From assembly GCA_008704415.1 (NCBI GenBank), contig VXIS01000020.1, positions 1 to 64,000 of the forward strand: 64,000 nucleotides of DNA, written 5' to 3'. The stretch comes from Sphaerosporella brunnea. Its lineage: Eukaryota; Ascomycota; Pezizomycetes; Pezizales; Pyronemataceae. Made by a program: the position numbers and the translations under genes. Shown one piece after another: positions 11,121-22,672 of the stretch (positions are counted from its first letter, which is position 1; every line of letters begins with the position of its first letter). The notes beneath the pieces are model-generated. The model saw only the letters and a program-made list of their open reading frames with translations, did no database searches and was not told the DNA's origin.

Positions 11121-14086
11121 GACAAGCGAGCGATGATAATGATTGTTTATGGATAACGTTACGCCTTTCTTTTGTTTTTTTCATCAAAGAGGAGAAACAG
11201 GCGCGACAGGCGTTCCATTTGTTGCTTGCTTGCTGCTACTTGACGTTTTAACTCGTTGGGGGGGAATGGCGTAATCATTTTTCTTTTTCTTTTTTTTTTT
11301 TTTGCGTGGGTTGGCTGGTTTGCGAGCTTTTTTCCTTTTTCTTTTTCTTTAATGGAGTTTCAAAAAGGATAATCTGTCTTTGCTTTTTGGGGGGATTGAA
11401 AAAGACAAAAAGAAAAACTACTTCATCATATTCCTGTTTTTTTTATTTATAGTTTTCAGCTGGTTTGGAACATGGGGATGGGCATTGGCATTGGGCATGG
11501 GATTGAAACGGCGGAGCTGGAGTTTTTTTGCGGATGGCTTCTGCTTTTTCCTGTTTCTTTTTTGCTGGACTTGCGCTTTTGCCAGTTGGATTGAGTTGGG
11601 TTGGGGGGCAGATGTATTTTGATGACCTTTTTATGTACGATACTGTTTTTTTTTCCTTTTTGATGAGTTTCTTTTGTCCATTTGAGAAGAGGGGGGGGGG
11701 GGGTGGTTGCGTTTTTTTTCAAATATGGATATTTAACATTATGAAGATTGGATGATATCTGGAGTTTTTTTGACTGGATTTTTCGTCCGCAGAATGGAAA
11801 CAAACGAAGGTGATGTGGGTGCCGGCAGCGGGGCTGGTAGGTTACAAACACGACGTAATCGCGGGCGAGATAGGTGGATATAAAGCCTGCCATCATGAGC
11901 CAGGTCGATATCTCTCACTCACTCACGCTGAGGCGGCAGCTCACAACCACCACCACCACCACCACCACAGCAGCAGTCCTCGGAAACTACTCCAGAAGAA
12001 ACCGGGCATCACGCTTGTACTAGTACACAGCGCAAACGCCGAACCCGGGTTGGGGGGGGGGGGGGGAGGTGTCGATTCTGCTGGAGCTCAAGTACACAAA
12101 TCTGGAGCCGATGGTGATCGGACAGCTTCTTGTTCTTCTTCTTCCAGAACGCGGGCGCGGCGTCGTTCTTGGTCGGCGATAGGCTCGCTGTTGCCGATGT
12201 CGCTCACCCCACGGACGGCTGGCTGCGCGGGCGTTGGTATCGATGAGTTCCCCGAGGGGGGAGGAACGTCTGGAGATGAGAGAGAGGCCGTGATGCGGTG
12301 CCCGCTAAGAGGAGGGTTAAGGAGTTGCTGAGGGAGCAGGAGGCGAGGGAGTGGATTGTCAAGAAGTAGAGGGCTGTTTTGAGATAGATCAGACTCATGG
12401 GAAACGAGTGCTAGATGATGAGTTATCGGTGGGTGAGTGGGGTGGGTGACGCACTGTGATCCATTACGTTTTTTTCCCGATTCAGAGCTCTCGGTCAAGG
12501 CGGTGGTGAACGCCAGCAGCGGTCAAGGCGGTGGTGAACGCCAGCAGCGGTCAAGGCGGTGGTGAACGCCAGCAGTTGAAACTTGATGCTCTCTGACTCA
12601 ATTCTGTTGAGAACTTTGAAGATATCGCCGTGGGGAAGGAAAAAGAGGAACCATACATACCCTCTACTAGAGAAGTCACGGCCAAGAAGATTGAGCGAAG
12701 GTCCAGAATGGAAATCTTAATGCGGGCGAGAACTCATGACTCACTTCCGCAATTGGCGGCAGAGCTAAGTCGGTAGGGATGGCATGCCGATGATGATCAG
12801 CCGCAAGGCGGAAGTTGAGAAGGCTCGAGCTTTCTTCGACTGGTGAGTCTAGGAGCTAGCTAGCTAGCGGAGGAGAAGAACACGCGCTACGTGGCGAAAA
12901 CGCTAGGTTGCACCACAACCAGCTTGGGCCTGCGGATGCCACTTGTTTCGCTGCCTTTGAGGAAACCCTTCAGCGTCTCGTGTGGCAGGCTCAGGGTCCT
13001 CGACACGGTAGCCAGTCGGCAGGCAGAGCGAAGAGCCGCGCGCCCGCTCGCTCGCCCTGCAGCTGGATGTTTTCGGCATGGCAAGAGACAAACAGAAAAA
13101 AGCTTATCCCAACGGCTTCACACGGGGGGGAGAGCTATGTGTACCCCTTCGATGAGTCAAGTCATCATCACTATGAATCTTGCAGGTAGCTTTCCACCGT
13201 GCTATCTCAGCAGAAGAGTCAGAGGGGCATGGTTTTCCGTTTAGATGCGGCAACCGGTGATCAATAAGCATGAGACAAGACATTTTGCGAAACAAAAAAA
13301 AAACGTTCAGCCCTCTTTTAATTCTCCGGGGTGCAGGGGAAGGCTCCACTTGGATGGATGGATACTTTATTCTACGCCGTAGGCGGGTAGACTCGGGCAC
13401 TAGACGCTGTTTCGGCAAGCCTGTTTTTTTCATCTCTTTTTTTTTTTTTGGTGCAGCAGAGCCGCCTGAATGGTGGGGTGAGGAGGGGCAGCAGCGCGAT
13501 AAAAAAAAAAAAAAAAAATTCTGACCCAGCGATCGAGACACTGGCGATCGCAGGGCCCCCCCTACACGATTCCCCCACCGACCAAACCAGGCCGCACGGC
13601 GCACGTAGAGCTGATATTCGAGGACGGCGTCGTCGTCCGCGCTCGTGTCTAGAGTGGGGAATTTTGCCAGAGACCGTTGAGAAAAAAAAAAAATCAAAAA
13701 ATCGAGCGGTTAGGGTTGGTTCTCCAACTGTGCTCCGTCCGCCAATGGCAGGAGGCAGAGCGGGAAGTGTGCGCTCGGACTGTGCCACCTGTCGCCGTCG
13801 ATCCTCACGTTGGCTTTGTGAGTGAGGGTTGTGTTGAGCGAGCGAGAAATGTGCAGTCACAAGCAAAGTTTGGGTGGTGGGTCGAGCGTGCGGCGGGCAC
13901 ACAGTGAAAGTTCGATGGTGGGGTGGCGGCAGCGGGGTCAGAATTGCTGCCTGAACGTTTCGAGTAAGCGCGTGAGAAGAAAAGAAAAAAATCAAAAAAA
14001 AAAAAATATCCAATCTTTATGTTTTTCAATTTTTTCTGAAGCGTCTCGAGTGGCTGCCAGTGAGTAGGGCTTGGCGGTGAGGGGCG
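11121..14086. other. Intergenic region between Ser-rich gene and tef1
   Basis: No supported gene. A frame at 12088-12498 on the minus strand (ending ...SAPDLCT) has fairly normal composition, but it opens with TTG, runs out of a tandem repeat and has no family match I know. Poly-T, poly-G and poly-A tracts are frequent (11640-11700, 12052-12066, 13431-13449, 13501-13518). Confidence 0.45.
12492..12575 (+). repeat. 28-bp tandem repeat, three perfect copies
   Basis: Three identical 28-bp units, 12492-12519, 12520-12547 and 12548-12575, each beginning CGGTCAAGGCGGTGGTGAAC and ending GCCAGCAG. No divergence between copies, so the expansion is recent or maintained. Confidence 0.97.
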
Positions 14087-14331
14087 TTATAAACCCCGCT
14101 TCCTCTCGCCTTTCAGCATCTCTTCTTCTTTTCCTCCTTGTCACTGTGAGTATCCATCTGCCCCTCCCCCCAATTTTTGCGCAAGGTTTTTCGCCGACGT
14201 CTGCAATAAAATCTGTTGCTGACCTCCTTTCCCTCTACATAGCATACCGAACAAGCCTACGTTCTTCTGAGTCTTTTTTTCATCGATAACCCCGCACATC
14301 CTTCAACTTTTACTACAGTCCATCAACCACA
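14087..14331 (+). promoter_or_regulatory. tef1 core promoter and 5' leader
   Basis: A TATA-like TTATAAA lies at 14087-14093, followed by a CT-rich tract (14100-14140) of the kind found at transcription starts of highly expressed fungal genes. A GTGAGTATCC donor at 14146 and a TACTACAG acceptor ending at 14318 could form a 173-bp 5' UTR intron just before the ATG. 5' UTR introns are common in fungal tef1. Start site and leader splicing are inferred. Confidence 0.55.
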
Positions 14332-16106
<1,775 letters not shown>

Positions 16107-16523
16107 AGTGTTTTCTTTTTCTGTTTGGGCTGGGTGGGATTTCGGTGTTTTGATATTCCTACGGCATGGGTTGATTTGGGTTTTCCTAGTATAAAAAGTT
16201 GGCTGGCCATGGGATGTCGGGGTTTTTTCTTTTGTTACGCCATGAAATGAGAAATGATACATTCTTTTTTTCTGGTAACTGATCGCGAATGAAGTGATTC
16301 CACTGGATTCTTGCTTCGAATGTGATGCGTATGTTTAAAATTGCGGGTACAGCCGACTCCCTCGATAAGGACGTTTATTACACGGAGTAGTTTTACAGAG
16401 TGCGAATTCCTCTAGGTTAGTCTTGTAAGCGGGTTATTTATACGCAGTATTCTTATGTCGTAGATGTGGATGTTGACATCACCTGCACACTTCATAACGA
16501 TCACATCCAACAAAAACACAAAC
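16107..16523. other. tef1 3' region / upstream of RecA-like gene
   Basis: About 0.4 kb without a gene. T-rich and GT-rich directly after the tef1 stop, as in fungal 3' UTRs. No structured element seen. Confidence 0.4.
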
Positions 16524-17315
16524 ATGTCCACACCCACATCCATCCCCTCAACCTCCACCACCACCACCACCACCGCGCCGGAGCTCACACCAACCCTCGC
16601 CTCAACGCTCCTAACCACAACCCCAGCACCCAACAGCTTCGGCGCGCTCCCGACCGGCAGCAGCAACATCGACGCAGCACTGCACGGCGGGCTTCCGTAC
16701 GGCGCAGTAACGTGCCTCACCTCGGAGTCCTGCAGCACACGCACGCTGGTCGCAGTGCACGCGTTCCGGCGGCACCTTTCGCGGCGCGGCGGCGGCTCAA
16801 GGGCGTGGTGGGTGGACACGGGGGGGCAGTTCCCGGCGGCGACGTTCGTGGCGGTTGGGTGTGGCGGCGGCGGGGGGAAGGTAGTGCGCGCGTTCGACCT
16901 TGAGGGCGTGCAGGATGTTGTCGCCGAGGTTGCTGCTGAGGAGGAGGAGGAGGAGGGGACCCTGCTGGTGGTGGTCGATACCGTGACGCTGCCGTTCCGC
17001 CGCGATGTCGCCCGCTGCTTTTTGGCCGCCCATGCTCGCGTCGTTGAGCTGGCGCGCGCGCTGCGGCGCCTGGCGGCCCGCGGCGCCGCCGTGCTCCTGC
17101 TCGCTGAGCCGTGCGCCCGCCTTCCGACCTTTCCGTATTTGGCTGATGTGCATGTTTCGCTTTGCCAGGAGGGGGAGGGGGAGGGGGAGGAGGAGGGAAA
17201 CTGGGTGCTGGAGGTGCTGAGTGATCGGGTTGGTGGGAGGGATGGGGCGTGGGCTCGGTTCTGTGTACGCGGGGAGGAGATTCTCGATCTTGATATTGAT
17301 GATGGCCAGGATTGA
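16524..17315 (+). CDS. RecA/Rad51-fold protein with degenerate Walker A
   Basis: Single exon, about 263 residues from the ATG at 16524. A Thr-rich N-terminus is followed by FGALPTGSSNIDAALHGGLP and YGAVTCLTSE, matching the Rad51-paralogue pattern (TG...LD..L.GGL..G.vtEi.G). The Walker A that should follow is degenerate: SESCSTRT in place of GxxGxGKT. A Walker B-like strand, GTLLVVVDTVTLPFR, comes later, then AAVLLLAEPCA. Rad51 paralogues (Rad55/Rad57 type) act as mediators of Rad51 filament assembly in homologous recombination; whether this one does is inference. GC content is very high, and Glu and Gly homopolymer runs interrupt the fold. An in-frame upstream ATG exists at 16464 but adds an unlikely leader. 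It converges with the next gene, 126 bp away. Confidence 0.7.
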   Translation: MSTPTSIPSTSTTTTTTAPELTPTLASTLLTTTPAPNSFGALPTGSSNIDAALHGGLPYGAVTCLTSESCSTRTLVAVHAFRRHLSRRGGGSRAWWVDTGGQFPAATFVAVGCGGGGGKVVRAFDLEGVQDVVAEVAAEEEEEEGTLLVVVDTVTLPFRRDVARCFLAAHARVVELARALRRLAARGAAVLLLAEPCARLPTFPYLADVHVSLCQEGEGEGEEEGNWVLEVLSDRVGGRDGAWARFCVRGEEILDLDIDDGQD

Positions 17316-17441
17316 AGAAATGGTAATAATAATAATGGTAATAATTATGGTGATAATATTAATAATCCAAGGTTCTATTCCCAAAAAAGGCGTCTAATGT
17401 GTGTCTAAATGGCTATAAGCAATGAAATAAAGAAGCAAGAA

Positions 17442-18662
17442 TCAATACCCCCTCCCAACCTCCGGCCCATGCCTCTCCCAAAACGCCTTACACCCCCTAT
17501 GGCCTCCCCACGCCAACTCCCACTTCCCACCCGTCTCTCTATCCTTAAACGCAGGCACCGCCTCTCCTCTCCCCAATTTGCACAGCTTGCACGTCTCAGC
17601 CCCACGAAAAACGGCGCGGTAGTCCTCAACCATATCCGGCACGCCCTCTCCCATCGCAGCCTTCAGCCGCCCCATCCCCTCCCGCCATATGCGTACAGTC
17701 TCTTTGACCTCCCGTTCCTCTTTCTGCTGCTTTAGGTTCCCGGTGGCTTTTATAGATGTGGGCCGCATAGGCCGTCGCCGCTTACGGCCGGCGATTATGC
17801 GGCCTGCCACCCGGCCGAGCTCGCAGATGGCCTCGAGGAAGGATTTGGTTGATGGGTGGGCGAGGATGCGTTGGCGCAGGGGGAAGGGGAGGCCTTTGAG
17901 GTGGAGGAGCAGGTGGGATTCGGGCAGGAGGAAGAGCGGAGTGAGGGTTTGCAGGAGGGCGGCTACCGGTGGGAATTGTTGCTGAGGAGGCGGCGGCGGG
18001 GCAGGTTTTGGCGGGAAAGAGGAGAAGGGGGAGAGCGCGATGCTCCCGGGAAGGGTCGAAAATCTTGCTCTATTACTCCTCTTCTGCGGTGGTGGTGGGG
18101 GGAACTGGAACGCTTTTTGAGGATCGGGCGTAGTCTTCGGGCTCGAAACGAAGTCGCCGAAATCATCGTCGTCGTCGTTGGCTTCGGCGATGGAGGAGGA
18201 CGGGAGGGAGAGCGTTTTTAGGTCTGCGAGATGCTGGTTCCTGCTTGCTCTCCGCTGAGGTGTGGAGATGGTGGTGGTGGGTCCGATGTCGATGAGACTC
18301 TGCGAGTGCGCATGCCCCCTATGTGGCGGCGGCGGCCTGGTAAACAAATCACTCGTTGCCGTCCCGCGCTGCGGCGCAACGTCAAAGAGGCCAGACGAGT
18401 ATGGATCATCCCGTGCTGCTTTCCGCAGGTGCAGTGACTGGGGCCGCGGTGGCCGCGGGTTCGAGATCAGCCCCGTGTCCATGATCCCCAGGAGGTCGTC
18501 GAACGTTGTGGCGTGCGCGCCCCCATAGTTGCTATGGCTGAAGGAGTGGCTGGGCGTGTGTCCGCGGTGATATGGCGGGGTTGGAGGAGGAGGTGCGGGT
18601 GCCGGCTGGGGCGCCGGCGCTTGGTAGAAGGCATCGAACTCGCTGAGAAGGTCTTGCGACAT
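17442..18662 (-). CDS. Adaptor-accessory-like protein with DFGDF motif
   Basis: Single exon, 406 residues, from the ATG at 18662 (MSQDLLSEFDAFY); a more upstream in-frame ATG at 18740 would add 26 residues. The N-terminal two-thirds is Pro/Ser-rich and disordered, with FDDLLGIMDTG and an acidic cluster DDDDDFGDFVSSP. The C-terminal third is a compact, basic, conserved-looking domain (QRILAHPSTKSFLEAICEL, IWREGMGRLKAAM, TCKLCKLGRGE, HRGCKAFWERHG). The [DE]FxDF type motif is the known ligand of the AP-1 gamma-ear and GGA ear domains, so an AP-1 accessory role (like yeast Laa2) is plausible but inferred. The Cys-x2-Cys and late His/Cys could bind zinc. It is divergent from HUT1, 331 bp away. Confidence 0.65.
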   Translation of the reverse strand: MSQDLLSEFDAFYQAPAPQPAPAPPPPTPPYHRGHTPSHSFSHSNYGGAHATTFDDLLGIMDTGLISNPRPPRPQSLHLRKAARDDPYSSGLFDVAPQRGTATSDLFTRPPPPHRGHAHSQSLIDIGPTTTISTPQRRASRNQHLADLKTLSLPSSSIAEANDDDDDFGDFVSSPKTTPDPQKAFQFPPPPPQKRSNRARFSTLPGSIALSPFSSFPPKPAPPPPPQQQFPPVAALLQTLTPLFLLPESHLLLHLKGLPFPLRQRILAHPSTKSFLEAICELGRVAGRIIAGRKRRRPMRPTSIKATGNLKQQKEEREVKETVRIWREGMGRLKAAMGEGVPDMVEDYRAVFRGAETCKLCKLGRGEAVPAFKDRETGGKWELAWGGHRGCKAFWERHGPEVGRGY

Positions 18663-18993
18663 CGGTGAGTGGTGAGCTGAGGTTGGGTGTCGAGTTGGTT
18701 TGCGGACGGAGCTCGGGGTGCTTAGCAATATCCGCAACATTACTAATATTGAATAGCTTACTCTGCATTCTGCTGCGCGTCAGGACACGGTTGCCATCCA
18801 TCCCCTTTCAAGAAAGAAAGGAAGAAATCGCGATGGCTTGCTTCCTCCGACACAACTCCATTATCACCCCCCCACATTCTTTTGGCCCGTCACTCGTTGC
18901 AAACCCGCCATTCGATATATCGTACCTGAAGAAGCAGGAAAAGAAGAAAGAAGAGAAGAAGAAGCTGCTGCTGCTGCTGCTGCTGCTGCTGCT
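18663..18993. promoter_or_regulatory. Shared divergent promoter region (adaptor-like / HUT1)
   Basis: The 331 bp between the two start codons must hold both promoters. Directly before the HUT1 ATG lies a (GCT)n run (18964-18993). The HUT1 frame stays open upstream through this run as poly-Ala, so an N-terminally extended HUT1 from 18838 or nearby cannot be excluded. Confidence 0.5.
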
Positions 18994-20254
18994 ATGGCCC
19001 GCGTGAAGCAGGCCAATCCCAAACGCATCCCGCCTGCAAACGACCACGACCCAATCACCGAAGCTGCCGAGTCGCTCACCCACCGCGCCGAAGCAGCACC
19101 GGACCATGGCAGCAGTATATTCCAGCTAATAATTTGCGTCGGCGGAATCTACGTCTCCTTGTACTGCCCCTCTCCTCCTTTCTCCTCCCATGTCTCTACC
19201 ACGTTAACCTCCTCCCCAGTCTCCTCTGGGCGCTGCTGCAAGAGCGCATAACCACGACCGCCTACGGCCCAGACAACCGCATATTCCGGCATGCCCTGGT
19301 GCTCAACACGGTGCAATCTCTCTTCGCCAGCATCTCGGGGTACCTGTACTTCCGGCTCTCGGCCTCGGCGAGCAGTCCCAAGCGGGTCTTCCCCTCGCTC
19401 GCCGCGACGCTGCGACTCGCGCTCGTCGCAACGACGCAAACCCTCGCCTCGCCGTTCGGGTACGCCAGTCTCAAGCACATCGACTACATAACCTACATCC
19501 TGGCGAAATCCTGCAAGCTGCTGCCAGTGATGTTTCTGCACGTCACGCTATTCCGCCGGCGGTACCCGCTGTACAAGTATCTGGTCGTGTTGGCAGTGTC
19601 GGCTGGCGTGGCCGTCTTCACGCTGTACCCCTCCCACCCCAAAAAGGCCAAGAAAGCGTCCGCCGCGACTACTGCCGAGAAAGATGTCGCCTGGGGTATG
19701 TTCCTGCTGAGCTGCAACCTCCTGTTCGACGGCTTGACGAACACGATCCAAGACGACATCTTCGCCAAGGCGCCGAAAGGCTCCGTGAGCGGGCCCCAGA
19801 TGATGGCGGCGCTGAACACCATTAGCAGCTGCCTGACCGGCGCCTGGCTGCTGCTGAATCCGTGGAGCTCCGAGTTGGGAGAGGCCGCAAAGTTTGTGCT
19901 GGAGCATCCAAAGGTCGGGCTGGATATTCTGGGCTTTGCGTTCTGTGGCGCCGTCGGACAGGTGTTTATCTGTAAGTCACCCATCCCACCACACAGAGAG
20001 AAGGTTAACAAGGAAACAAAACAGTCCACACGCTCGCCAAGTTCGGCTCGCTAGTACTAGTCACAGTAACCGTGACGCGGAAGATGCTGAGCATGATCTT
20101 CTCGGTAATAGCCTTCGGCCACAGCCTGTCGATGATGCAAATGTTCGGCGTGGGGCTGGTATTCAGCGGCATTGGCTGGGAGGCTGAAGTAAAGCGCCAA
20201 AGCGAGCTGGCAAAGAAGGCCGCAAAGATGAATGGACATGTCAAGAAGGAATAG
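18994..20254 (+). CDS. HUT1: UDP-galactose transporter homologue HUT1 (SLC35B family)
   Basis: Nucleotide-sugar/drug-metabolite transporter of the ER membrane. Three exons: 18994-19160, 19220-19971, 20025-20254; 382 residues. Hydrophobic helices are visible throughout: FQLIICVGGIYVSF, LVLNTVQSLFASISGYLYF, YLVVLAVSAGVAVFTLY, GMFLLSCNLLFDGLTN, ILGFAFCGAVGQVFIF and LVLVTVTVTRKMLSMIFSV. Family-typical segments include ASPFGYASLKHIDYITYILAKSCK split around residue 115, and FDGLTNTIQD. The C-terminus is Lys-rich (AKKAAKMNGHVKKE), as in ER residents. HUT1 is implicated in UDP-galactose transport and in maintaining disulfide-forming conditions in the ER of yeasts. Both introns have strong GT/AG signals and restore the family sequence exactly. 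Confidence 0.95.
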
Positions 20255-20363
20255 AACCACTCTCTTTGCTTGGACACCGAATAGAATGATAGAACCACAC
20301 AGTCTCGAGACCCATTCCCCGCATTTCTTCTTATTTTGAGTCGCTGATACCATCCGACGGAGG

Positions 20364-20403
<40 letters not shown>

Positions 20404-20924
20404 CGCCCAAAAGCTTTTGGGCAAACACAAAAGGTCCATACCGCAACAAAAACCCCAACCATATATGACGATGACGTCCCGTCTCCCTCCAAAAAGCAAA
20501 AAAAAAAGGGGGAAAAAAGCAAAAAAGAAAAGCTTCGATGACAGCAAACCACTCCATACGCCAGAGCAAACACGCGGTTGCACGCAACATAAAAAAAGGG
20601 GGGGAAAAATGAACAAGAAAAGAAAAGAAAAGAAAAGATACCCAAAGAAGATAAATGACGACGTTGCTGACGGATGATGTGATGTGATGACGATGCCCAA
20701 CGACGTAGGGTACTTAACTGTTTGCAGTTGTTGCTTGCACCACCGTGAACTAGCAAGGTGTGGCCGTCATACACAACAAAAAAAAAGAAAAAAAAGGCTG
20801 GTTAGATGAAAAAGCAACAGATCCCATTATTGATACGTATCAACTTTCCCCTCCGGTTCCCCTCAGGTTCCCCCCTCAGTCATCTCACCATAAAATCAAA
20901 ATCATGAGAGCTGCATCGGCGGAG
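20255..20924. other. Convergent intergenic region with long poly-A
   Basis: Lies between the HUT1 stop and the GID4 stop, so it holds the 3' ends of both genes. A 36-base A run spans 20366-20401 and is followed by an A-rich, G-poor stretch to about 20640. No gene. Confidence 0.5.
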
Positions 20925-22672
20925 TTAACGGAACTTGTAGGATGGAAACAAACGCTTCTCCGGCATCAGCGTTAGCTCCTGATACGGCTGGCTCTGAGGG
21001 TCGTAGTAGTATCCGTGAATTCTGCCATCTTCTCTCCGGAGGGAAAGATAGTAGAAACCGCTGATGGTGAGGCCGCCGACATCGGGATCGGGGTTGAGGA
21101 AGCAGTGCTCTGTTTGAATCAGTCTAACTGCCTGTGAAAGCAGAGTGAAAAATAAAGAAGTAAAAAAAAATAAAGGAGGGGGAAGTTTACCCTTGATTCG
21201 AAGGAACAGCCACTTGGCATTCAGCTCCATCAAATACTTCCTGGAGGTCAAGCTCTTAACAAGATCGGCATCGTTCAGATGCACGAATGGGTCGAGCTTG
21301 CGCCAGTTGTTGGCGTCGTCTCTGAGACTGCTGCTGAAGCTAAGGGTCCTGAAGGTGTGCTTGTTGAAATCGATGATTTCACCTTCGAAGTACGTCTTGA
21401 TATTGGTCTTGCCGTCTGTGAAGGCCTCCATAGTGCCAGCTATTCCTAAGTTAGAACGTGTATGGCTCAAAACCGAACCAACCAGCAGAAAACGTACTCA
21501 AACGCAACTGAGAATACTCAATGCTCGATACGCTCACCTTGACTGACCATTGGCTCGACGCAGAACTGAAGCTGCTGCCAAAACTGGTGCTTCCTCTCGG
21601 GCTCGAGCGTGCTGAAGACGACAAAGCAGTCGGAGCTACCTGCGACCCCCAAAACACACCCCCAACTTTCAACCATGACGTCTCCGCCACCTTCAAAAAC
21701 GAGGTATCCAAGACGAAGTCCTCACATTTTGGCTGCTGATCGAAGAGCTCGCACCAATCATTTCTGCTGATTGCAAGACGCAGGCTCTCCTCCGGTGTAC
21801 GGCACATACGCACAGCAGACAGGTAATCGATCACCCTCTCGACATCCTTGGACGCATCTGGTAGTACGGCAGCTGAGCCCGACCAGTCCCCGGGCCTGCC
21901 GTTCAGCAACTGTGCTTGGAGCCCATGAAGAAATCGAAATCGCATAGACACTATATCACCCCCATCACCACCAGCACCATCATCGCCAACTGCCAATCGA
22001 AGGGCCTGGGCCCTAGCTCTTTCGAGCTCCTCATCCGTCCAAAGACTCCCACGAGCGCGTCCGGGTCGGAGCGGCCGTAGCTGAGCTGTACCTCCATCCT
22101 CGCCGCTTGATCTCGATGAAGACAGCGGAAGCGACTGCCCTGGTATGGGATCCAGGGTCCAACGAAACGCATGCCGTGTCGAATATCTCAACAGTTCATC
22201 GTAGCTAGGGAAACTGCTGCGGCCGTCTTCCGCAGCGGGTAACGGAGCCCAGTCATAGAGTGACTGCCGCTGTCCTGGTGGCTGGCCATACGCTTGCTGC
22301 TCCCTGTCCCTGTCTCGCTCCCTGTCCCGTTCTCGCTCCCTGACAGATTCCCGCCAGCCGCGCCGAAGTTGCTGCTCCAACGCCCGCCGCTCACGGCGGG
22401 AAACGGAGCGCCGACTGCTGCTGCCTTCAGCCAACGGCGAAGCTGGGTTGAAGCTCAGAGCTTCGATCTGAGCGAAACTAGGCAAGATGTCTGTCGGCGA
22501 CAGCGACGAGGGGGTATCCTGAAAAATCACCACGCGCGCGGGCGTGTTAGCGTGGGCTCATTCATGTGAATGTGAGAGTGTTTTGAAATAGATGGGGGAG
22601 GGGAAAAAAATGGTATAAGCTAGAGAGGGAGCGCGCGAGCATGTTTACCGAAGGCGTGTTGGCGGGAGGCAT
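20925..22672 (-). CDS. GID4: GID/CTLH ubiquitin ligase substrate receptor (Vid24 domain)
   Basis: Substrate receptor of the GID/CTLH E3 ligase, which binds Pro/N-degrons on gluconeogenic enzymes for degradation when glucose returns. Four exons on the minus strand: 22672-22649, 22518-21498, 21445-21191, 21109-20925; 494 residues. Exon 1 encodes only MPPANTPS. The middle is charged and disordered (an RERERDRERDRDRE run), and the C-terminal half is the Vid24 beta-barrel: FLKVAETSWLKVGGVFWGSQ, YFEGEIIDFNKHTF, WRKLDPFVHL, LNAKWLFLRIKEHCFLNP, LTISGFYYLSLRREDGRI and GYYYDPQSQPYQELTL. It is longer than the ~360-residue yeast protein because of the disordered insert. All four splice junctions keep frame and rebuild family motifs. 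Confidence 0.93.

Noticed and set aside
12088..12498. 136-codon minus-strand frame ending SAPDLCT
   Set aside because: Opens with TTG inside the 28-bp repeat; no family match or supporting splice sites.
13104..14013. Overlapping long frames before tef1
   Set aside because: Frames on both strands full of Phe/Lys runs from poly-T and poly-A; this is tef1 upstream DNA.
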